Assembly: GCA_022509025.1 (NCBI GenBank)
Contig: JAFLUB010000006.1
Coordinates: 1 to 64,000, forward strand
DNA length: 64,000 bases
Origin: Oscillospiraceae bacterium
GTDB taxonomy: Bacteria > Bacillota > Clostridia > UBA1381
Direction of reading: 5' to 3'
The number at the start of each line of letters is the position of its first letter. Position 1 is the stretch's first letter. The notes beneath the pieces are model-generated. The model saw only the letters and a list, made by a program, of their open reading frames with translations, was not told where the DNA came from and did not search any database. Positions 1 to 7,955 of this stretch are shown one piece after another. The translations under genes were made by a program, and so were the position numbers.

Positions 1-429
1 CTTAACATATGCAGCACGACTCCTTTGTATCATATTATTAATACTCTTACATAATGGTGCTATTAGAATTTTATACAAAAACAACGATGGTGTCAAGAGT
101 ATTTTTGAAATAAGTTTAACAAATTTTAAAATATTTCCAATAATTAACAAAAAGAATTTTAAAATCCATTTACTTAACAGTAAAAAATACAGAATTATGC
201 CTAAAACAAGACCTATAAACTCATACGCCCGGAATATACCGTTATTAAGATTCCATACGCAGGCTATAGCAAAAAATGTTGCCGTTGCTGAGAATATAAC
301 ATCACTCAGCGCCGTAACTACAGCCGGCGGTTTCAATACAATACGTAAAGAGCGAAAAAAATCAAACAGTAGAGAAACACAGCCTCCGCACACTACCATA
401 GCGAAAAAAACAAAAAGATCCCTGTTCAT
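1..429 (-). CDS. yabQ: YabQ-like spore cortex membrane protein (3' end outside window)
   Basis: This ORF is absent from the ORF track because it runs off the left edge. Read on the minus strand from ATG at 429 it stays open for 143 codons. It begins MNRDLFVFFAMVVCGG and contains several hydrophobic segments (about residues 5-20, 42-62, 68-88, 90-115), as expected of the membrane protein YabQ, which is needed for spore cortex formation. The identification rests on position as well as hydropathy: it follows yabP with a 1-nt stop/start overlap (TGATG), which suggests translational coupling, and yabP-yabQ-divIC is the usual order in Firmicutes. The next gene beyond the edge is therefore expected to be divIC. 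The cytoplasmic C-terminus is missing. Confidence 0.82.
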   Translation of the reverse strand, partial: MNRDLFVFFAMVVCGGCVSLLFDFFRSLRIVLKPPAVVTALSDVIFSATATFFAIACVWNLNNGIFRAYEFIGLVLGIILYFLLLSKWILKFFLLIIGNILKFVKLISKILLTPSLFLYKILIAPLCKSINNMIQRSRAAYVK

Positions 430-686
430 CACTTAAAAAGTCCGGCAAAAAAGCCTTCTCCTGCGGCCACTGTATATTGCGCCGCCTGTATCTCACCATT
501 TACTTCCAGCATTCCCGTATCAGTATTGAGCTGGCTTATACTGAGTTTCTTTCCCTTTATAATAAGCCCGCCCATAGATGTTTTCAAAACCACCTTATTC
601 TCCGAAAACTCCGATACGTCTTTTACCCCGGACAGAGACATATGCGCTCTGTTCTTCATTGTAATCATATGCTCGGCTCTTTCCAT
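429..686 (-). CDS. yabP: Sporulation protein YabP
   Basis: 85-residue protein of the YabP/YqfC family, small proteins made in the mother cell during sporulation. The conserved core is visible as LSGVKDVSEF...VVLKTSMGGLIIKGKKL...LNTDTGMLEVNGEI, a beta-rich domain typical of the family. The start ATG at 686 has a strong GGAGGGAG site 4 nt upstream. Its stop overlaps the yabQ start. The gene sits 60 nt downstream of rqcP, as in Bacillus (yabO-yabP-yabQ). No sporulation-sigma promoter could be assigned with confidence, so it may be read from further upstream. Confidence 0.93.
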   Translation of the reverse strand: MERAEHMITMKNRAHMSLSGVKDVSEFSENKVVLKTSMGGLIIKGKKLSISQLNTDTGMLEVNGEIQAAQYTVAAGEGFFAGLFK

Positions 687-746
687 TGTTCTCCCTCCGA
701 TATTTCACTTCTATCTGTAAAATATATGTCGGGCATAACACTTTTA

Positions 747-989
747 TTACTGAATCGGAGTATACAATGATGAAGCGTCATTTTTCAGCACATGCTCTGC
801 TAATGCGGTCACCTGTACCTTTATAACTCGTTCTCCCATTTTTATTTCTATTATATCGTTTTCCTTGACGTCATAAGACGCCTTAACGATTTTGCCGTTT
901 ACGGTTATTCTACCCTGATCACATGCTTCATTGGCAACAGAGCGTCTTTTTATCAGTCTTGAAACCTTTAAATATTTATCTATTCTCAT
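747..989 (-). CDS. rqcP: S4-domain RNA-binding protein RqcP (YabO/Hsp15 family)
   Basis: 80-residue protein consisting almost entirely of an S4 RNA-binding domain (MRIDKYLKVSRLIKRRSVAN, then GRITVNGKIVKASYDVKENDIIEI). RqcP/YabO binds 50S subunits carrying peptidyl-tRNA and works with RqcH in C-terminal alanine tailing during ribosome quality control; that role is family knowledge. The ORF track starts 12 codons earlier, but GGAGG lies 5 nt before ATG at 989 and the upstream part overlaps the hup terminator, so the shorter start is chosen. It lies between hup and yabP. Confidence 0.92.
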   Translation of the reverse strand: MRIDKYLKVSRLIKRRSVANEACDQGRITVNGKIVKASYDVKENDIIEIKMGERVIKVQVTALAEHVLKNDASSLYTPIQ

Positions 990-1012
990 TTTAATCCTCC
1001 ATAATAAGAAAT

Positions 1013-1040
1013 ACGGGTGCTGCATTTTTGCAGCACCCGT
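1013..1040 (-). terminator. Stem-loop terminator after hup
   Basis: A perfect 12-bp inverted repeat (ACGGGTGCTGCA / TGCAGCACCCGT) with a TTTT loop lies 20 nt past the hup stop and just before the rqcP ribosome site. The tail is only moderately T-rich (ATTTCTTATT), so it probably terminates hup partially and lets some transcription reach rqcP-yabP-yabQ. Confidence 0.75.
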
Positions 1041-1059
1041 TAATCATATAATAGCTCAA

Positions 1060-1335
1060 TTATTTATTTACTGTATCCTTAAGAGCCTTACCTGCCTTGA
1101 ATGCAGGAACCTTAGAAGCAGCAATCTTTATTGTCTCGCCTGTACGAGGATTCTTACCTGTTCTTGCTTCTCTGCTTCTTACCTCGAATGTACCGAAACC
1201 AACAAGCTGCACCTTGTCGCCTGCTGTTAAAGCGTCTGTGATTGATGCTGTAACTGCTGCTACTGCCTTTTCAGCGTCCTTCTTTGATAATTCTGCCTTC
1301 TGAGCCACTGCTGCAACTAATTCCGTTTTGTTCAT
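1060..1335 (-). CDS. hup: HU-family DNA-binding protein
   Basis: 91 residues, the usual HU length. The beta-arm signature [20 protein letters not shown] and the C-terminal helix [11 protein letters not shown] are intact. HU is the nucleoid histone-like dimer that bends DNA. The ATG at 1335 has AGGAGG 9 nt upstream. A near-consensus SigA promoter 77 nt upstream suggests strong independent expression, and a stem-loop follows the gene. Its place between mazG and rqcP matches clostridial genomes rather than Bacillus, where hbs is elsewhere. Confidence 0.97.
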   Translation of the reverse strand: MNKTELVAAVAQKAELSKKDAEKAVAAVTASITDALTAGDKVQLVGFGTFEVRSREARTGKNPRTGETIKIAASKVPAFKAGKALKDTVNK

Positions 1336-1411
1336 GATTTTTCCTCCTAATCATTCAAAAAAAATTTTTTTTAATTGGAACATTTTCTACAGAAATGCCC
1401 GTTCGCTAATA

Positions 1412-1440
1412 ATTTTATTACAATTTTTTTAATATGTCAA
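1412..1440 (-). promoter_or_regulatory. SigA promoter of hup
   Basis: On the minus strand: TTGACA (1440-1435), a 17-nt spacer, TAAAAT (1417-1412). It reads into hup with a leader of about 70 nt. Confidence 0.82.
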
Positions 1441-1491
1441 TACTTTTCCGCCATTTTAAGCCAATTTTTCTAAAAAAATCCGTATTCTTTG

Positions 1492-2268
1492 CTATTTCTT
1501 GACCTTTTCCCATAATTCATTCAGACTTTCGGGAGAGATTTCAGCTATATCAAGACCGCTACGCTGTGCCTCCTGTTCCATTTTCCCAAAGCGATTTATA
1601 AACTTATCAGAAGCCTTTGTAAGAGCAATCTCCGGAGTAAGCCCTAAATGCCGTCCTAAATTCACAACGCTAAAGAGTAAATCACCGTATTCTTCCTCAA
1701 TTTTTTCCGCGCTGCCGCCAACAACTGCTTCCTTAAGCTCCGCGATTTCCTCGTCTATCTTATCATATACACCTTCTGCGCTGTCCCAGTCAAAACCGAC
1801 GCTGCCCGCTTTCTTCTGTATTTTTTCACTTCTCATGAGAGACGGAAGATAGTGAGGTACATCCTCAAGCATAGCGGTATATGTGGAAAGATTCTTTTCC
1901 TTCTTCTTGTTTTTTTCCCATTGTCCAAGCGCCTCCTCAGCATTTGCGGCTGTGTCTTTGCCAAACACATGCGTATGGCGGGTTATAAGCTTTTCACAAA
2001 TTTCTCTTACAACATCGTCAAAATTAAAAGCGCCTCTTTCCTCAGCAAGCCTTGCATGGAAAGCAACCTGCAAGAGCACATCGCCGAGTTCATTGGCAAA
2101 AGCATAATCATCGCCGCTGTCAAGAGCGTCTATCGCCTCGTAGCATTCCTCTATCATGCTTTTCTTTATGCTCTGGTGCGTCTGCACTCTGTCCCACGGA
2201 CAACCGTTCTCGCCTCTGAGGGTTATCAGTATGTCACGCAAATCATCTACAGTATATTTCTTCTGCAT
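1492..2268 (-). CDS. mazG: Nucleoside triphosphate pyrophosphohydrolase MazG
   Basis: 258 residues with two MazG folds. The N-terminal half has GENGCPWDRVQTHQSIKKS and EECYEAIDALDSGD (the EExxE metal-binding motif); the C-terminal half has EEEYGDLLFSVVNLGRHLG. MazG hydrolyses NTPs to NMP and pyrophosphate, cleaning the nucleotide pool. The length matches E. coli MazG. Bacillus YabN, at the same place in the cluster, carries an extra N-terminal tetrapyrrole-methylase-like domain that is absent here. The start ATG at 2268 follows AGGAAGG. It lies 66 nt downstream of the flippase gene and probably shares its transcript. Confidence 0.95.
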   Translation of the reverse strand: MQKKYTVDDLRDILITLRGENGCPWDRVQTHQSIKKSMIEECYEAIDALDSGDDYAFANELGDVLLQVAFHARLAEERGAFNFDDVVREICEKLITRHTHVFGKDTAANAEEALGQWEKNKKKEKNLSTYTAMLEDVPHYLPSLMRSEKIQKKAGSVGFDWDSAEGVYDKIDEEIAELKEAVVGGSAEKIEEEYGDLLFSVVNLGRHLGLTPEIALTKASDKFINRFGKMEQEAQRSGLDIAEISPESLNELWEKVKK

Positions 2269-2334
2269 CGGTAATTCCTTCCTCCCCGTGTATAATTAAA
2301 ATAATTATATCACCTCACAGTGTTTTTTACAAGC

Positions 2335-3861
2335 CTAAGCTTTTAAAATCTTTCTCACTTCCCTGATAGATACAGCGTTGGTTATAAATAGTACCGCCGC
2401 ATATACCGCAAAAGACACAGAGCATACCACGCCGACATATATTATCCCGTCTCCCAGTACAGAAAGCGGCGCATAAATCAACCGTATTATCAGAAACATT
2501 ACTGCCGCTGCAGCGGCAGGCTTTATAATTATTGCCATAATATCCTGTTTTAAACATAGGTGTTTGCGTATAGCGCATAAATTCAGTATCATCACTACCG
2601 AATACGCGGCTAATGAGCTTATCGCGCTGCCGTAAATGTTTATTCCGGGGTTAGCAACAAGGAAATAGCTTATCGTAAGCTTTATCGCGCTGCCCACAAG
2701 TGCCGTGAAAAACGGCAGCATTATTCTTCCGGACGACTGCAAAATTGCTGATGTTATCTGCGTGACGCATATCATCACCGCACACGGAGCCACAGCTTTT
2801 AACATATCAGCCGCTGTGCTGTTATGAAACAATACTGACAGTATTTCTCCGCTCATAGTATACATTATCACCGAGCACGGCAGGGCAAGAATTATTGTAA
2901 GCCGTATTCCCATATCAGTCGCTATCCGCGCCTTGTGCATATTATCCACAGCAATCGCACCGGCAACAAGCGGCAAGATGCTTACCGAAAGCGTTGCAAG
3001 TATACCGACGGGCAGATGAAATACCGTGAGCGCATAGCCTGTATACGCGCCGTACAGAAATCTCGCTTCGTCAGCCCGGAAACCGGCGTCAAGCAGGCGC
3101 GAACGTATAAGAGTCGTGTCTGCTACGCTTATTGCGTTTGATACGACAGACGCGCATAAAAGCGGCAGCGCTACCGACATTAAGTCACGGAGTATCTCTT
3201 TAGTTCCTGAATCAGATTTTTTATGCGGTTCCTTTTTTTCAAATATATACATCAGCATAAGTATTGCTGTCGCGATAATCTCACCCGCCGTCACGCCCAT
3301 TATTGCTCCGCCGGCTGTTTTCTCCACTCCGAAGCGTATAAATAATACCGCAAGATAATATCCCGCCGCAAGCTTTATAACCGACTCCACAACCTGTGAA
3401 ACAGCTGTCGGTATCATATTCGCAACACCTTGATAATAGCTTTTATACGATGTGCCGAGAGCCACGAAAAATATTGCCGGAGAAATCATCTGAATCGCGT
3501 AGACAGCTTTTTCTTCTTTCATTGCCAACGCAAAAAACGGCGCGAAAAAATATAACAGTAATGTCCCTATAATGCCTATGACAGTCAGCAAAATAGTCGA
3601 TACCCTGACAATCTTATAAGTTCTGGCATATTCCTTTCTCGAATTTGATTCCGCTGTCAGCTTTGATATCGCAAACGGAAGCCCCGATATTATAAATGAT
3701 AAGAACATTATGTAAACCTCAAACGCAATATTGAATACCGCCATTCCTTCCTCCTGAAGTATATATGTAAGCGGTATTTTAAACACCGCGCCCAGAATTT
3801 TAGATATAGCGTTCGCTATCATAAGTATAAGAGCGCCTGTGAGAAAGCTCTGTTTTTTCAT
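2335..3861 (-). CDS. spoVB: MOP-superfamily lipid/polysaccharide flippase (YabM/SpoVB type)
   Basis: 508 residues with about 14 hydrophobic segments, starting MKKQSFLTGALILMIANAISKILGAVFKIPL. That opening is typical of the SpoVB/YabM/MurJ branch of the MOP flippases, which move lipid-linked precursors across the membrane. Polar insertions between helices (FEKKEPHKKSDSG, around residue 210) fit the two-bundle architecture. Position before mazG corresponds to yabM in Bacillus; SpoVB is a close paralogue needed for cortex synthesis, so the symbol is by family. The start follows AAAGGAAGTG. The gene is divergent from aroA. Confidence 0.88.
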   Translation of the reverse strand: MKKQSFLTGALILMIANAISKILGAVFKIPLTYILQEEGMAVFNIAFEVYIMFLSFIISGLPFAISKLTAESNSRKEYARTYKIVRVSTILLTVIGIIGTLLLYFFAPFFALAMKEEKAVYAIQMISPAIFFVALGTSYKSYYQGVANMIPTAVSQVVESVIKLAAGYYLAVLFIRFGVEKTAGGAIMGVTAGEIIATAILMLMYIFEKKEPHKKSDSGTKEILRDLMSVALPLLCASVVSNAISVADTTLIRSRLLDAGFRADEARFLYGAYTGYALTVFHLPVGILATLSVSILPLVAGAIAVDNMHKARIATDMGIRLTIILALPCSVIMYTMSGEILSVLFHNSTAADMLKAVAPCAVMICVTQITSAILQSSGRIMLPFFTALVGSAIKLTISYFLVANPGINIYGSAISSLAAYSVVMILNLCAIRKHLCLKQDIMAIIIKPAAAAAVMFLIIRLIYAPLSVLGDGIIYVGVVCSVSFAVYAAVLFITNAVSIREVRKILKA

Positions 3862-3886
3862 TATTTAAAACACTTCCTTTTATGTC

Positions 3887-3915
3887 TTGTCTATAAATAA
3901 TATTTGTGCTATAAT
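3887..3915 (+). promoter_or_regulatory. SigA promoter of aroA
   Basis: TTGTCT, 17-nt spacer, TATAAT. The predicted start near 3922 lies downstream of the ATG used by the ORF track (3904), which rules that start out. Confidence 0.85.
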
Positions 3916-3939
3916 GGTTTTAGAATAGGAGTGTTTAAA

Positions 3940-5205
3940 ATGATTATTAAGAAGATTTCAGTTGCAAACGGCGCAGTGCGCGTTCCCGGTGACAAATCAA
4001 TCTCACACAGAGCTGTAATGCTTGGCTCAATCGCTGACGGCATCACGGAAATAACCGGATTTTTAATGGGGGCTGACTGCCTTTCAACTATAGATTGTTT
4101 TCGGAAAATGGGTGTGGATATAGACGTAAGTCCTGAGAAAGTAATTGTAAAAGGCAAAGGCCTCAGAGGGCTTCAGCGCCCTCAAGAAACTCTTTATACA
4201 GGCAATAGCGGAACTACAACGCGTCTTTTATGCGGTATACTTGCCGCGCAGGATTTTGATACGTCTATCACAGGTGACGCGTCTATTGAAAAACGTCCTA
4301 TGGGCAGAGTGACAAAGCCTCTTTCACTAATGGGCGCGCAGATTGAAAACGAATATTGTCCGCTTCATATACACGGAACAAAGCTTCACGGAATAGACTA
4401 TAAAATGAGTGTTGCGTCAGCGCAGGTTAAAACCGCGATTATTCTCGCCGGACTTTACGCGGATGGAACAACCATCATAAGAGAAACAGAAAAATCCCGC
4501 GACCACACAGAGCTTATGCTCGGCGCAATGGGCGCGGATATAAAGGTGGACGGACTTAATATAACGGTAAATAAAACAAACAGCCTGAAGGCTGTAAAAG
4601 TAAACGTTCCCGGAGATATTTCCTCAGCCGCGTTCTTTATGGTGCTGGGACTGATTATGCCAAATTCCTGCATCACAATAGAAAACGTGGGTATAAACCC
4701 AACGCGTACAGGTATTATAGATGTTCTCCGGAACATGGGCGCAGACATAGAGCTTAACAATATACGCGAAAGCGCCGGAGAAAGCGTGGCTGATATTACG
4801 GTACGTTCCTCATCACTCAAAGGAACAGAAATAGGCGGAGATATTATTCCGCGTCTTATAGACGAGCTTCCTGTTATTGCCGTCGCGGCGGTGTTTGCAA
4901 AGGGACAGACAGTTATTAAGGATGCTCAGGAATTAAAAGTCAAGGAAACAAACAGGATACGCGCCGTTGTGGACGAGTTTTCAAAATGCGGTATTGATAT
5001 CACCGAAACGGACGACGGTATGATTATCAACGGCGGAAAGGATATTCACGGGGCAGACTTTAAAACATACGGCGACCACAGAATGGCAATGAGTCTCACT
5101 GTGCTTGCTCAGCTCGCCGATGGAGAGTCAACACTTGACGACAGCGACTGCGCATGCGTGTCTTATCCGGACTTCTTTGATGATTTTTACAGGTTAGATA
5201 ATTAA
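3940..5205 (+). CDS. aroA: 3-phosphoshikimate 1-carboxyvinyltransferase (EPSP synthase)
   Basis: 421 residues. EPSP synthase joins phosphoenolpyruvate to shikimate-3-phosphate, the sixth shikimate-pathway step. Visible motifs are VPGDKSISHRAVMLGS (active-site Lys), GNSGTTTRLLCG, RPMGRV, the catalytic Asp in PRLIDELPVIAV, KVKETNRI and DHRMAMS. The ORF track begins at 3904, inside the promoter; ATG at 3940, preceded by AGGAG, gives the standard N-terminus MIIKKISVANG. It is a single-gene unit: an inverted repeat follows the stop, and the neighbouring genes face the other way. Confidence 0.97.
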   Translation: MIIKKISVANGAVRVPGDKSISHRAVMLGSIADGITEITGFLMGADCLSTIDCFRKMGVDIDVSPEKVIVKGKGLRGLQRPQETLYTGNSGTTTRLLCGILAAQDFDTSITGDASIEKRPMGRVTKPLSLMGAQIENEYCPLHIHGTKLHGIDYKMSVASAQVKTAIILAGLYADGTTIIRETEKSRDHTELMLGAMGADIKVDGLNITVNKTNSLKAVKVNVPGDISSAAFFMVLGLIMPNSCITIENVGINPTRTGIIDVLRNMGADIELNNIRESAGESVADITVRSSSLKGTEIGGDIIPRLIDELPVIAVAAVFAKGQTVIKDAQELKVKETNRIRAVVDEFSKCGIDITETDDGMIINGGKDIHGADFKTYGDHRMAMSLTVLAQLADGESTLDDSDCACVSYPDFFDDFYRLDN

Positions 5206-5217
5206 TCACACATAAAA

Positions 5218-5239
5218 AGCAGGTGCCTACGCACCTGCT
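5218..5239. terminator. Hairpin between aroA and coiled-coil gene
   Basis: AGCAGGTGC / GCACCTGCT with a 4-nt loop, 13 nt past the aroA stop and overlapping the stop codon of the convergent gene. Preceded by an A-run and followed by CTCTTGCT, so its action as a terminator is plausible, mainly for the minus-strand gene. Confidence 0.55.
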
Positions 5240-5583
5240 CTTGCTCCCAGCATTTTCTTTATCATCTTTACATCAAATTCAAGAACTCCTACACGTTCCT
5301 CTATATCCTTCGCAATCATGACGTTTTTAGCTAAGTCAGTGTGATTTTCAAGCAACAGCTGAACCTTCGGGGCAATATCCGTTTCCACAAGATATGCAGT
5401 CTTTTTAAGTGAACTGATATCACCTTGCATAGTTTTGATATCACCTTGCATAGTTTTGATATCACCTTGCATAGTTCTGATATCACCTTGCATGGTATCC
5501 ATCCGGCTCTCCATACTGTCCATCCGATTTTCTATTCCGTCAATTTTAGCAACTAATAACTCAAGCAATTCTCTGTCTGTCAT
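5227..5583 (-). CDS. Small heptad-repeat coiled-coil protein, function unknown
   Basis: 118 residues with no signal peptide or membrane segment. Residues about 15-60 are near-perfect heptads (MDSMESRMDTMQGDI, then TMQGDIK repeated) that predict a long helix for coiled-coil oligomerisation. The C-terminal half (LLLENHTDLAKNV...VGVLEFDVKMIKKML) is also helical. The repeat is equally clear in DNA as a 21-bp tandem array. It has its own SigA promoter and GGTGG-type ribosome site. Similar short proteins are common in Clostridia, often annotated only as hypothetical. A scaffold or binding role is conceivable but not shown. Confidence 0.8.
   Translation of the reverse strand: MTDRELLELLVAKIDGIENRMDSMESRMDTMQGDIRTMQGDIKTMQGDIKTMQGDISSLKKTAYLVETDIAPKVQLLLENHTDLAKNVMIAKDIEERVGVLEFDVKMIKKMLGARAGA
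5415..5498. repeat. 21-bp tandem repeat, four units
   Basis: Unit tgatatcaccttgcatagtt plus one base, about four consecutive copies with one or two substitutions in the last. It is in frame (seven codons, TMQGDIK) inside the coiled-coil gene, so copy-number changes would lengthen or shorten the coil without a frameshift. Confidence 0.95.
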
Positions 5584-5617
5584 AATATCACCACCTTGGC
5601 TGTATCTCGTTTAGATT

Positions 5618-5646
5618 ATTCTATCACATTCTCAAAATAATTTCAA
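5618..5646 (-). promoter_or_regulatory. SigA promoter of the coiled-coil gene
   Basis: Minus strand TTGAAA, 17-nt spacer, TAGAAT. Confidence 0.78.
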
Positions 5647-5653
5647 GATATTT

Positions 5654-6610
5654 CTATTTATTCTTCCTGAAGGTGAATACCTTCATAAACACGAACGTGA
5701 CCGGCACGCCTATAACTGCTGCGAGAGCATATGCTATAACGCTCGGACCATGAACAAATCGGTCAAACAGCCATACTATAACAGTCTGTATAATAAAATT
5801 CGGTATATAGGATATGAAAAACTTTATAAATTTTACAAAACCCAGTTTCTCCTTAAATGTAATATAGCTGTTTAAGATATACGATACTACGTTCGATGTT
5901 ACATATCCCGGAAAAAAAGCAAGTGTGGTATCCGGTATAAATAATGAGTATATAGTCGAAAAGACAACATTGCTGAGAGTATTTATAACTCCGACAATCA
6001 GGAATGCAAGAAATTCACGCGAAAAGAACATTTTAAACTCAGACGGCTTATATTCGTTCCAGTCTATCAGTTCATTTCCTCTGATTATCTTTGCCATATC
6101 GGAAATTTCAGCCAGCGGTGTGTCTGAAAGTGAGTCAGAATAGAACTCCTCACACTTTGCGTCAGGAAAAGTTTCATAAAGACGCTTTACCTTTTCTTCG
6201 CCCCAGCAGTTTTCGCCGGTGTATAATCCGCTATGCTTATCCACTCTTGATGCGATAAGATTTTTTATACCAATTCTGTCACATATGGGAGAAAGCAAAA
6301 ATTCAGGCGATGCCGAGATGATTATATCATCCTCCTTCTGCCTACTTGTATACCACTGTTTGATTTTATGTTCGTTTATATTCCAGAAATCCGCTAATGC
6401 CTCGTCAATGTCAGGCACATACCTCAAAAAGCGGTACATCCTTTCCTTAAACTGAGTTTTAGTTTTCGCGCCAAGAATATATAGAAAAAAAGACCACGCC
6501 ATACCCGGCACGCTAAGAAGTATTTTCGGATATCTTTTAAGGCAGTAAAAATAAAAGTCCTTTGTGCTGTCGCTGTCATAAATCGTTTCATCAAAATCAT
6601 AAATATTCAA
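5654..6610 (-). CDS. HAD-IB phosphatase fused to a GtrA-like membrane domain
   Basis: 318 residues. Residues 1 to about 190 are a HAD-IB hydrolase: nucleophile motif IYDFDETIYDSDST, motif II SASPEF, a conserved Lys region WGEEKVKRL and motif IV YSDSLSDTPLAE. Residues about 200-318 form four hydrophobic segments of the GtrA family (FLIVGVINTLSNVVFSTIYS, ILNSYITFKEKLGF), which flip polyprenyl-phosphate sugars. The ATG used by the ORF track overlaps ispF by about 50 nt; TTG at 6610, with GGGAGG upstream and placed 13 nt after the ispF stop, starts exactly at the HAD motif and is preferred. Last gene of ispD-ispF. The substrate is unknown. Confidence 0.85.
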   Translation of the reverse strand: MNIYDFDETIYDSDSTKDFYFYCLKRYPKILLSVPGMAWSFFLYILGAKTKTQFKERMYRFLRYVPDIDEALADFWNINEHKIKQWYTSRQKEDDIIISASPEFLLSPICDRIGIKNLIASRVDKHSGLYTGENCWGEEKVKRLYETFPDAKCEEFYSDSLSDTPLAEISDMAKIIRGNELIDWNEYKPSEFKMFFSREFLAFLIVGVINTLSNVVFSTIYSLFIPDTTLAFFPGYVTSNVVSYILNSYITFKEKLGFVKFIKFFISYIPNFIIQTVIVWLFDRFVHGPSVIAYALAAVIGVPVTFVFMKVFTFRKNK

Positions 6611-6623
6611 TGCCCTATCCTCC

Positions 6624-7091
6624 CTATTTAAGCAGTGCGATTGCCATTGCGGATATTCCTTCGCCTCTGCCCTCAAAGCCGAGTTTTTCAGTTGTTGTGG
6701 CTTTCACGCTTACTGCGTCTAATCCTATTCCCAAATCACCGGCAATGTTCTGACGCATTTCATTAATATACGGGGACATTTTCGGACGCTGAGCTATTAT
6801 AGTTAAATCTATATTCTCTACAGCATAACCTCTTTCAGATATTTTTCTTACCACTTCACGCAGAAGAACTCTGCTGTCCGCCCCCTTATAGCGTTCATCG
6901 GTATCCGGGAAGTGTGCGCCTATATCTCCCATAGCCGCCGCGCCCAGAAGCGCATCTGACAGCGCGTGCAATGCAACATCTGCATCGCTGTGTCCAAGCA
7001 ATCCCTTATCATACGGGATTTTTACTCCGCATATTATACAGTCCCGTCCCTCTACAAGCTTATGAACATCGTATCCTTGTCCTATTCTCAC
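6624..7091 (-). CDS. ispF: 2-C-methyl-D-erythritol 2,4-cyclodiphosphate synthase
   Basis: 155 residues. IspF cyclises CDP-methylerythritol phosphate in the non-mevalonate isoprenoid pathway. Metal ligands are visible in GQGYDVHKL and [17 protein letters not shown]; the C-terminal [20 protein letters not shown] is the CDP-binding signature. The ORF track runs 23 codons further upstream to an ATG, but GTG at 7091 with GGAGG 5 nt before it starts precisely at the conserved MRIGQGYD. It lies downstream of ispD, separated by repeat element A. Confidence 0.96.
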   Translation of the reverse strand: MRIGQGYDVHKLVEGRDCIICGVKIPYDKGLLGHSDADVALHALSDALLGAAAMGDIGAHFPDTDERYKGADSRVLLREVVRKISERGYAVENIDLTIIAQRPKMSPYINEMRQNIAGDLGIGLDAVSVKATTTEKLGFEGRGEGISAMAIALLK

Positions 7092-7176
7092 GATAATCCT
7101 CCATTCTATAATAAATCGAAACGTAGAAAAGGCAGGCAGCAAATTACATTTGCAGCTCACCCATGCGGTCAGGAAT

Positions 7177-7261
7177 CAACCAGGTTGCCCTTTTGAGGAA
7201 CGCCGACGTATGTTGATACGTGGAGTTCCGAAAAAGGGTAAGATGCGCCGCTTATTTTTCG
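7177..7261 (-). repeat. Repeat element A, copy 1 (ispD/ispF intergenic stem-loop)
   Basis: One of three similar copies in the window (others at 33361 and 52069). The core is a long hairpin: CCCTTTT-GA-GGAAC pairs with GTTCC-GA-AAAAGGG, with an inner ACGTAT/ATACGT helix closed by GTTG. It is followed on the plus strand by ggtaagatgcgccgctta. It lies between the ispD stop and ispF start, in the same orientation relative to transcription as the other copies, and its right edge touches the ispD stop codon. No protein is encoded. Confidence 0.85.
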
Positions 7262-7932
7262 CGTTTTTCAAGTATTTTTTCAGCTATAATTATATCGTCC
7301 GGCGTTGTTATCTTAATATTATCATAGCTGCCCTGGCTTATTCTTACTCTGACTCCGTAGTGTTCGGCAATCATACAGTCATCGGTCGCCTCAAAACCTT
7401 CGCATGCCGCTTTTTGGTGTAGCGCAAGAATTTTATCAAGATAAAACACCTGCGGTGTTTGTATAAGATACGTCAATTCACGGTCAACTGTGCCTGATAT
7501 AAATCCGTCCTTCGAGCTTTTTAACGTGTCCTTGCACTTTACTCCCACCGCCGCGGCTCCATACTTTACACAGTCAGCTATTGAAGCATCTATTTCAGCG
7601 CCGGTAACAAGCGCTCTTGCCCCGTCATGAATAAGCACTATATCACCTTGCGCGCACTTTAAACCGTTCATAACTGACTGCTGACGGCTTAAACCTCCAA
7701 CAGTAATATGTCTTACTTTCGTTATGCCGCAGTCCTTTATAATTCTTTCACATTCGCCCACATCACTTTCACCTGAAACAAGAACAATATCATCAATATT
7801 TTTGTTTCTCTCAAATGCTGCGAGCGTAAAATAAAGTATTTCTTTATCTTTTATTTTAAGCAGCAGCTTATTTTTATCCGCGCCCATACGCGTTCCCTTA
7901 CCGCCCGCAACAATAATTGCTGTGATTTTCAT
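7252..7932 (-). CDS. ispD: 2-C-methyl-D-erythritol 4-phosphate cytidylyltransferase
   Basis: 226 residues. IspD makes CDP-methylerythritol from methylerythritol phosphate and CTP. Motifs: IIVAGGKGTRMGADKNK (CTP-binding glycine-rich loop), QQSVMNGL, VLIHDGARALV, YLIQTPQVF and ATDDCMIAEHYG. The start at ATG 7932 (GGGAGG upstream) replaces the track's longer ORF, which would overlap carD. It sits 52 nt after carD, a frequent clostridial arrangement (carD-ispD-ispF). Its last codons (EKREK) lie in sequence shared with repeat element A copy 2. Confidence 0.96.
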   Translation of the reverse strand: MKITAIIVAGGKGTRMGADKNKLLLKIKDKEILYFTLAAFERNKNIDDIVLVSGESDVGECERIIKDCGITKVRHITVGGLSRQQSVMNGLKCAQGDIVLIHDGARALVTGAEIDASIADCVKYGAAAVGVKCKDTLKSSKDGFISGTVDRELTYLIQTPQVFYLDKILALHQKAACEGFEATDDCMIAEHYGVRVRISQGSYDNIKITTPDDIIIAEKILEKREK

Positions 7933-7955
7933 ACTATCCTCCCAAATTACGAAAC

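Noticed and set aside
197-436. 79-residue plus-strand ORF at the left edge
   Set aside because: It is antisense to yabQ, which has a proper family-like membrane sequence and couples to yabP.
3904-3939. Upstream ATG of aroA in the ORF track
   Set aside because: It lies inside the aroA promoter (TATAAT at 3910-3915), before the predicted transcription start.
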